The notes beneath the pieces were generated by a model. That model made no database searches, had not been told where the DNA came from, and saw only the letters and a list, made by a program, of their open reading frames with translations. A stretch of 64,000 nucleotides of DNA from Apricaphanius iberus (Eukaryota > Chordata > Actinopteri > Cyprinodontiformes > Aphaniidae), in the NCBI GenBank assembly GCA_028564705.1, contig JAPXFQ010000798.1, positions 351,001-415,000 on the forward strand, written 5' to 3'. The translations under genes were made by a program, and so were the position numbers. Shown piece after piece: positions 56,428 to 64,000 of the stretch. Position 1 is the first letter of the stretch. Each line of letters opens with the position of its first letter.

Positions 56428-57120
56428 TGCTAGGGAAGGATAGGACAGGTGGCGTTCACAGGTAAGGCACCTGTTCACCTCCAAAGCAGAGAGTTCCGCT
56501 GACGTCGAGGAGGAGGAATACTCAGCTTGTGTCGTCGGTCTCCCGTGGGATGAATCGTGGACAGTCTACAGAAACACACTCACAGCCCCTTTCTCTCCAT
56601 TTCAAATAGTTTATAGGAACGTGGGGGAACGTGGAGGTTCTGCTCGGAAATGTCACGGCTCCTCGGCTCTGTCCGGTCCGTCGGCTCGCTCCGTAACTTG
56701 ACACCAGGCGGATAAATGATGCGGATCAAAGCCGTGAAGGAGAGCACAGTGCGGGCAGAAAGCAGACTGGGTCCAGCCGCCTCACCGGGTCCCTCCTCTG
56801 GATACACTCACTTTAATTTCTCCCCTCAGCGCTGGAAGTTGCTGCTGTCACCGACTCCACTTACTTGACACTCACAGCGGAAAAGTGTGAGCAGAGGCTG
56901 GGAGACGTGCCGCCAGCAGCTACGAAGAGGCAGGTGAAACACGGAGGTGTGCTCGGCGCTGCCCGGTTAGCTCCGGAGACTCGGTTAAATGACCCGTAGA
57001 ACCAGCTACACTGCCTGCGTTTGCTTCCTGATCTGCCCCGGTAGCTTCACTTCGTCACCGCCATGACAGTGGAGCCCTGGAGTCAACGGCGCATGCGCAG
57101 CTCAGACCGCTGTCTATTCA
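56130..57120 (-). promoter_or_regulatory. lrba: probable CpG-rich promoter region of lrba
   Basis: This kilobase is visibly richer in G, C and CpG than the AT-rich flanks (for example GCGGCATGGCGCCCGCTCGG near 56360). It spans coding exon 1 and the sequence upstream of its ATG. No TATA box is evident, which fits a CpG-island promoter. The transcription start cannot be placed from sequence. Position and composition are the only evidence. Confidence 0.55.
56248..56427 (-). CDS. lrba: lrba coding exon 1 (residues 1-60)
   Basis: Starts at the ATG at 56425-56427 (MASIEAAEQ) and ends with VETVFNL before donor GTAAGC, phase 0. The family-conserved block begins at [13 protein letters not shown]. The frame stays open upstream to another ATG at 56482-56484, which would add 19 residues, but the MAS start matches the family. 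A pyrimidine-rich TTCCCTAG lies just upstream of the ATG (AG at 56430-56431), so this may be the second exon of the transcript with a non-coding leader exon further upstream, as I recall for the mammalian gene. Confidence 0.87.
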
Positions 57121-60100
57121 GCTCTGATGCAGGTGAGCCGCTCAGGTGGCTGCAGCTCTCGTTTCTCAGCTCCCCGAACCAGGGTCACTTTCTCCATAAG
57201 GTCTGGTTCCCAGCACGGGATTTTCAAATGGTTGGAAGAGCTTCAGACTGCACACTCAGAAAATCAGAGATATTCCTGTTTTGGTCCTAAATGGCCACAC
57301 TGCAATGGAGCGACACCACACAAACTGATTTTATGCACAAACACTGTTCCTTTGGAGCTGCGTGTGTGCGTAATTGCGCACTGCTGACACGGTCTTCTTG
57401 AACTGAACAAAAAAATCCAACCTGAATTGAAAAATAAATAATTAATTCTGTGGTATTTTGCAGTGTAAGTCAGTGAACACTGAGCAAATGTGCAGGTTTC
57501 CAGTTCCAGCAGTGCTCCTGAACTGGTCCCATTAGAAAAACACAACGGCTATCCTGGTTATTTCCACATGAACACAGCTGAGACCTGTACACTGACACAA
57601 CACAGTAACGATGTGGTTGTCATGGTCTTTCTGCCTGTGTGTCGGTTTGTGTTAAAATGTCAGACATCTTCTTTTATAGATATTCACTCTGGAGCCAAAT
57701 GTGCATCAAATCTGACACCTCTGCCCACATCGTTTTTTTATGACAATCTAAACAGAATAATCTCTTTTTTTGTCATACTAATTCAGAAACATGTTCAATG
57801 TTTTCAGAAACAACTTTAGTCTGAACGCTTATGTCGTATTTCATCCAACTGAGCGGCTGCAACAGGCTCTGCAGAATATTTTCTTTCTTCTCACTTATTA
57901 CTCGATCATTTTGTCAGCTCAGCATGCAGAATATTTTCACAACAGAATAACACATGTTGATCTGTGTAGTATTTATTTATTGTTGGTCAACTTTTTTAGA
58001 TAAGAGTGGACACAGCAGGAACAGGGCTCTACTTCTTAGATATGGAGATAAATTTTTTATACATTTTTCCATTGATCTCTGTTTCTATGCATTTGTGGAT
58101 TGCGATCAGGTGAGCCGAAACTCTAAAATAATGATAAAACTTTTCAAAGGTGCATCTCTGCCTGTCAGCTCCCTTTCTGATTGGCTACAGGCATAGCCGT
58201 CATTTTAACCGGCAATATCTGTGATTGACGGATTTCACTCCACTTTCTTTTGCAGTCATGTTTCTTTCTGCTCATAAAGGCAACAGCATTCTTTGCAGTA
58301 GATATGTCATGTTTTTAAAGACTGGTAGTCAGCTACAGGGCGGAGTCCTGCAATGTCACTGCTACCCATTTCAAGATGGAAAAAGTTGTACAGTTCCTTT
58401 GCTGATAACTGAGGTCCATCCTTTGCTGCTTCGCTGTTTGATAGATTTTTTTAAAAGCACAATTTAAACACTTTCTTTCCAGCGCACTAACGGGCATTGT
58501 TTTGTTTTTTGTCTCCTAAATGATTAGATTCTCCTCCTGTCATGTCTCCCGTGCTTGCCAAATGTATCATGTCTGGTTATAATATTCTCCTCCAGAAGGA
58601 AAAACAACACAAAAAACTGACCGTAATTATGTGCCTCACTTGGAAATGACACCTGCTTCGAGATCTTCAGAGGAGAAAGACGCACCGAGCAGCGCAACAG
58701 CGGAGAGACCATACTGCGTATTAATACTTTTATGTTTTAAATGTACTAAGGTTTGAGTATTAAATTTAGTGACAAATGTAAGTAAATGTTAATGTATGGG
58801 AAAAGTGTAAAAAAAGTGTGTCGAGTAGTTTTACAGCCTTAAAACCAAATGACTGTAAAAAATAAAGATGACTACTTTGCATATTTTGCCTGTTGTGGGT
58901 ATTTTAATAATAAATGAGGGATATGTCCTGACCAGACCCGAGTGCTCTTAACACACCAAATACGGCAGTAATATCTGTTAGGTTGCTATAAGGCACAGCA
59001 CTGGAAATGAATTTATGCCTCACAGCAACCTGAATGTACAAGGCTGACCCAACATGCTTATATTTACATTCACGCAACAAAATTCATTATTGCTAAATCA
59101 ACCTGTTCTTTTGTTTTTGTTTTTTAGTGTATAAAGCACCATTCTGGTGAAATGATCTGGGGCCGATGTTGAGCTGACCAATCACAGTCATATGCTCTCT
59201 GTCCTGTTAGAAAATTGGGCTCTACTCCGTCCATCCTTTTGTAGATGACAGAGATCCGTTGCGTTGACAGATAATGGCGTTGTGAGTCTGCGTACCAACG
59301 AATACACAGAAGTATAAACTAGGCTTCATAATGAGCTTTTTCAACACAAACACTGCAGGTGGTTCTGCCATAAAATGAAAGATGAAGATATAGAAATGTA
59401 TAGTGGCCACTGGGAAGTAAGGCGGAGGCTCTGTGGTACTTTGGGTATGTTTACCGCCCTGAGAACATTGTCAGAGTACATAGTACAATGGTTGCTTTAA
59501 AATCCCAGGATATTTGGGACATAAACCTGATAACTGGACATTTATCCACTACCAATAAAGATGCTCAGCTCAATTCAGTTTTCATTTATTGTAGATTATT
59601 TTAGTCATAAAATGTGGTTTCCTGTAGTAAAACCAATTCTTTGACACAGAGCTGGAAACCTTTGGGTGGAACTCCTTAGTCTGGGTGTACATGCATGTGC
59701 ATGGATATTCAGCTAGAAATACATATGTGATAGTTACTCCTCATAATACAGAGGGAAATACCTAATAGCTGATAACAGGGTAAAAGAGAACAGGCAACAA
59801 TTTCATGGTTTTAAGAAATCCAAAGAAAGGGAAGATTCTTTGAGCTCAGTTTTTACAGCAGCACATTAAGGAACATCTCCATCCTGAGGCTCTACAGAGC
59901 AGACATTCATGCAAAGTGACAGCTCTGCTTTGCTTGCCTTTTTATATCACCTCCATCACCATAACCCATGACATGTGAGCTATTCACAGAGAGGAATAGA
60001 TGAGGGGTCCCACTTTCATCCAGCTGCATGATTGCATCATGAAATTATCGTAATTTATTTTAGTCAAAGCGGTAATAAAAAAAGTTCTAAATCTATCTTC

Positions 60101-60440
60101 CCCTGTGTCAGTGCTCTGCTGGCTTCTAGTTCAGCCTGCAGTGAATGAGGGATGAGAAGCTAGAAGCGTTTCCACAGAGCCAGCTGATGTCACTGACCTC
60201 CCTGTATGGTGTAACTCTTCCCTTAGGGACTTTGGGAACCATGGAAGCCTGCAGCACCACCCATGGGGACAGGCCTCCTCTTTGATTTAACCTTCTCTAA
60301 TCAGCCAACTAGATCCTAAGGCAGACGTTAGAACAGAACCCTTTCAAAGCTTCTACTGGGCTTGCAGATTCATTTGAACAGTGTCGCCTTGTATTGCTCT
60401 TCTGGGTAAGTAAGGATACAGGAACTAGAGGTCTGAACAT
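57121..60440. other. upstream flank of lrba, no gene seen
   Basis: AT-rich sequence with many short unrelated open frames. No splice-bordered conserved peptide was recognised on either strand, so a neighbouring gene starting here cannot be supported. Confidence 0.4.
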
Positions 60441-60744
60441 GGGCAGCTCTGGCTACAGTGTAGTAGCTTGCCACCAACAGCATGTGAATGTGTACATGAA
60501 TTGGTGAAGATAGTGTAAAGAGTTGTGTTGTCCAGCTGGACCCAAGAACCATGGAACCAATCGGTTACTGCCCATTCTGGATGCACCTCAGTGTTCTTAG
60601 TGGACAGGTCGTCTGCTGCTGTAGCCCATCTGCATCAAGCTTCAATGTGTTGGGCAACCTTCATTTTAATAAGTGCCTGTTTGAGCTTTTGTTGGCTTTT
60701 ATATCATTTCCTTTATGCACACCAATGTACGATTGACCTCTGAC

Positions 60745-60915
60745 ATTAACAAGGATTTTACTCCTCGCAATCTGCTGGGATTCCTTACATAGAAAAACGG
60801 AATGAAATGTTTGTTTAATTGTATTGAAATGACTTTTCTTGTAAAGTGCCTTGAGAGGACTTCTGTTGTGACTCGGCGCTATAGAAATAAACTGAATAGA
60901 ACTGAATAGAATTGA
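60745..60915 (+). repeat. LINE 3' tail, TTGAA-type family
   Basis: AATCTGCTGGGATTCCTTAC, GTAAAGTGCCTTGAGAGGAC, CGGCGCTATAGAAATAAACT and a GAATAGAACTGAATAGAATTG run. Same block order as the reverse copy at 5283-5436. Confidence 0.7.
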
Positions 60916-61483
60916 ACTGTAACTCACTGGATGTTGGACTACTTTCTGTAAACCCAAGTCGTGGTTATTCATGAAACATTCAGGCCAACCCTTCTTATAC
61001 CAACAATCATGCCATAAAATTCACATAATTATTCTTTCTGCCCAATTCTGATACTTAGTTTAAACTTCAGCCAGTCATTTGCAGCGTATTTAGATACCTG
61101 CCAGGTGATTGGCTGATTCTCTTTTTATATTAACAGACAAATGAACAGGTGTACCTAATAAAATGTCTGGTTTGTGTAAATCAGAACTCCATTCCATTAA
61201 GTATTATTTATAAAAAAGAAAATTGAAATGAATGTTTTTCTTTATGGTACTGACATTATATAGTAGCTAACTATGTATTTTATTTTTGCTTTATTTATTG
61301 GTAACTTTTGGCATGTGGAGTTATAAACACTGTTTTTGTACTTAAACTCACATTTTTTATTTTTTTCATATATATTTGGTACTTTTATACTTTTTTGGAA
61401 ATTTACTGCTGGAAACAAATACCTCAAGAGACCAATAAAGTGTCAGTAAACAAAGTATAATTTATTTAGACTGTTTCAAATTG

Positions 61484-61615
61484 TCTGTGATGGACTGGTG
61501 ACCTGTCCAGGGTGTAACCCGCCTCTCGCCCGTTGCCAGCTGGAGATAGGCACCAGCCCCCCTGCGACCCCTGGAGGAATAAGCGGTTCAGAAAATTGAT
61601 GGATGGATGGATGTT
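61484..61615 (+). repeat. LINE/SINE 3' repeat ending in TGGA repeats
   Basis: TGTGATGGACTGGTGACCTG, CAGGGTGTAACCCGCCTCTC, GAGATAGGCACCAGCCCCCC and a short GATGGATGGATG tail. This is a very widespread fish interspersed repeat tail, linked to CR1/L2-type LINEs. Confidence 0.7.
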
Positions 61616-61814
61616 TCAAATTGTCAACATCATTTTCATCATTTTTATTGCATCACCTTTATAAAGTTCATGAAATACAGCTGAGCAAAAAAAAAGAAAA
61701 TACAGTATTTCTATATATCGTCCAATAGATAGATAAGTATAACAATTTGGGTGGAGAGAGTTATAATTCCTGTTGGACCTGCTAGCACAAATAGAACAGT
61801 TATAAGTTTGATTT

Positions 61815-62053
61815 ATGGTTCTTATTCTGTCCCATTACTTTTGGTCCCTTAACAAGTGGGAGGCACATATGCAAACTGTTGTAATTCCTACACTGTTCAC
61901 CTGATTTGGATGTAAATACCCTCAAATAAAAGCTGACAGTCTGCAATTAAAGCACATCTTGTTCGTTTCATTTGATATCCATTGTGGTGGTGTATAGAGA
62001 CAAAAATGTTAGCATTGTGTCCATGTCCCAATATTTATGGACCTGACTGTATA
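61815..62053. mobile_element. Tc1-like element, right end only
   Basis: The sequence GTCCCTTAACAAGTGGGAGG, CACCTGATTTGGATGTAAAT and CCATTGTGGTGGTGTATAGA leads to CCCAATATTTATGGACCTGA CTGTA, whose reverse (TACAGTCAGGTCCATAAATA) is the terminal repeat of a well-known fish Tc1 family. No left end was found in the window, so the copy is truncated. Confidence 0.6.
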
Positions 62054-62639
62054 TTCAGTTCACAGTGTTTATTAATGTTTATTCTGGCAATGATAACTTA
62101 CAGCTAATGGAAATGCAAAGTTGTTTTGTTAGGAAGACATTTGCTCAGCAGACAGGACCAACATCCTCCACAAGAAGACTGAACCACAAATATCCTGGTA
62201 AAGTAGCAGACTCAGAGTGCTACAGTATGTTCCTTTACAGAAATGGAAAGTTGAGTGGAGGGAAAATTGGGTGGTGAATTTAAAGCATTTTATAGGGACG
62301 ACAGCTAAATAAAACATCTGGTGCCCTGATAACTGCAGCATAAGAACAATAAGAATAACGATTTTTGTTACACAAAAATATGATGTTATGGTCTAATCAG
62401 TTATGAAGGAGCTGCTGGTCTCTGTCTGGCAGACAGTCACTGACAAGCCCTACAAAGGGGGAAAACGCATGAATATATCTGATTGTTCAGCTACAGTAAC
62501 ATTTAACTTTTAACAACAGTTTAGATGAATAAAAACCATTAAAAACAAAATCACATTAAATCAGTAGATATACATAAAAAATCTCATATCATACAATAAC
62601 GCTGTAAGAAATTCCAGAAAATGCATACTTTTCCAGAAT

Positions 62640-63999
62640 TATCTCAGAACAAAAAAATAATCCCAAAATTCCGCCATTGACAACATTTTTAACCGTACTA
62701 TAGATGCATTTCATAAACCCCCTCAAACACTCTCTGTGAGGAGTTTGCAGACCACTTCAGAGGGAAGGTAGACACCATCAGATGTAATATTTTATCCTCT
62801 CAAACTAACATGGTTTTAGACAAATCTGAGTGTCTGCTTCACCAGAGGAAACACTGGACAGTTTTGTCCTGGTAGAAGCTGGGACCCTTGATAAAGTTTT
62901 CTCCTCAGTGAGGCCCACCACAAGCGCTTTGGACCCGATTCCCACCAGGTTTTTTAAGCAATTTTATGGTTCTTTTAAAGATGAGATTTTAAACTTTATG
63001 AATTGCTCCCTTCAGACGGGGGTTTTTTCTGCCGCCTTTAAAGCGGCGGTAGTGAGGCCCCTGCTGAAGAAGAGCAATTTAGATTTTAATGATTTAAAAA
63101 ACTACCGACTATCTAACTTACCATTTTTAAGTAAAGTTTTAGAACAACTTGTTTTTATTCAACTTAATGATTTTATTAATGCTCATAATGTCCTAGAGAA
63201 ATTTCAGTCTGGTTTTAGGATGAACCACAGCACAGAGACGGCGCTTTTAAAGATTTTAAATGATTTTAGATTAAACTATGATGCTAAAAAGGTGACAGTG
63301 TTTCTTCTACTGGATCTAAGCGCTGCCTTTGATACAGTAGACCACACTATTCTTTTAACCCGTTTAAAAGAGATCAGCCTCTCTGGTGCTGTTCATAGAT
63401 GGTTCACATCCTACCTCACAGAAAGGACTTTTATGGTAAGTTTAGATACCTGCTCCTCTAAGGTCCATAAGATCACATGTGGTGTTCCCCAGGGTTCAGT
63501 TTTAGGCCCAGTGCTTTTTAACCTTTATATGCTCCCTCTTGGCAGTGTTATCAGGAGACATGGAGTTAGCTTTCACAGTTATGCTGATGATACACAGTTG
63601 AGAAAACTTTCTGCAGCTCAACCAGGACAAAACTGAGGTTTTTGTTATCGGTCCTGATGCTGAGAGAGAGAAACTTTTACCAAAACTACAATCATTGTCT
63701 TTAATCCTTCTTTACAAGTGAAGAATCTGGGCATGATTTTTGACTCTAAGCTGACTTTTATTCCACACATTAAAAATATCACTAAAATAGGTTTTTATCA
63801 CCTAAAGAACATTGCCAGAGTCCGCCCCATTCTCTCTCGGGCCAATACAGAGACACTAATACATGCTTTTATCACCAGTAGAATTGATTATTGTAACGTC
63901 CTAAAAAGACAACCTCAGGTTTACAGCTTTTACAGAACTCAGCAGCTCGTATCCTGATGAAGACCAGGAGGAAGGAGCACATTACACCGGTCTGAGAAT
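62640..63999 (+). mobile_element. L2-clade LINE, reverse-transcriptase part, continues past window
   Basis: EEFADHFRGKVDTIRCNILS (about 62740-62800) leads into a 268-codon open frame (62830-63636): [93 protein letters not shown] and catalytic YADD in FHSYADDTQL. A frame change follows, then MKNLGMIFDSKLTFIPHIKN and FITSRIDYCNVL, a deletion, and AARILMKTRRKEHITPV up to the edge. Non-functional but fairly well kept. Confidence 0.85.
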
Positions 64000-64000
64000 C

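Noticed and set aside
57063..57387. Divergent gene starting at the ATG near 57063
   Set aside because: The two open frames there have no recognisable domain and no conserved splice borders; a bidirectional promoter cannot be supported.

Overview
The window is vertebrate nuclear DNA, almost certainly from a teleost fish. It has short exons with GT-AG borders spread over tens of kilobases. It also carries fish-typical repeats: a Penelope-like element, PIF/Harbinger, hAT and Tigger-like DNA transposons, L2 and Rex1/CR1-like LINEs, and the common LINE 3' tail ending in TTGAA repeats. Nothing bacterial or phage-like is present. The species cannot be fixed from sequence alone.

The one cellular gene recognised is lrba (LPS-responsive beige-like anchor), on the minus strand. 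Twenty-one coding exons can be placed to the base. They join in phase from the start codon at 56427 to the window edge at 1 and give 884 N-terminal residues of a protein that is usually about 2,850 residues long. They cover the N-terminal helical repeats, the concanavalin A-like lectin domain and part of the following alpha-solenoid region. The PH, BEACH and WD40 domains would lie to the left of the window. Several family positions favour lrba over the paralogue nbea. A CpG-rich stretch at about 56.1-57.1 kb is the likely promoter.

Region by region, reading up the + strand: 1-11.5 kb holds coding exons 21 to 10 with fairly clean introns, one inverted-repeat element (9190-9839) and a tetranucleotide repeat abutting exon 11. 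From 11.5 to 31.6 kb lie exons 9 to 2 with repeat-rich introns. The 5.8 kb intron 7 holds a Penelope-like element with an intact 844-codon frame. That element inserted exactly at the end of an older hAT element and is followed by a Tigger-like element. Intron 4 holds an L1 3' end split by a 1.4 kb solo LTR. From 31.6 to 56.2 kb is the 24.7 kb first intron. It contains a hAT with a transposase relic, an inverted pair of tRNA-like sequences, three PIF/Harbinger relics (one invaded by an L2 LINE, one itself inside a Rex1-like LINE), a 2.7 kb minisatellite of about 120 22-bp units, a hAT with a perfect 8-bp duplication, and an unclassified foldback element. From 56.5 to 64 kb is upstream flank with no gene seen; it ends in an L2 reverse-transcriptase fragment that runs off the window.

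The most interesting signals are the intact Penelope-like element with a candidate hammerhead ribozyme in its terminal repeat, the head-to-head tRNA-like foldback, the two-variant minisatellite with a local 110-bp higher-order period, and several insertions whose order can be read from target-site duplications.
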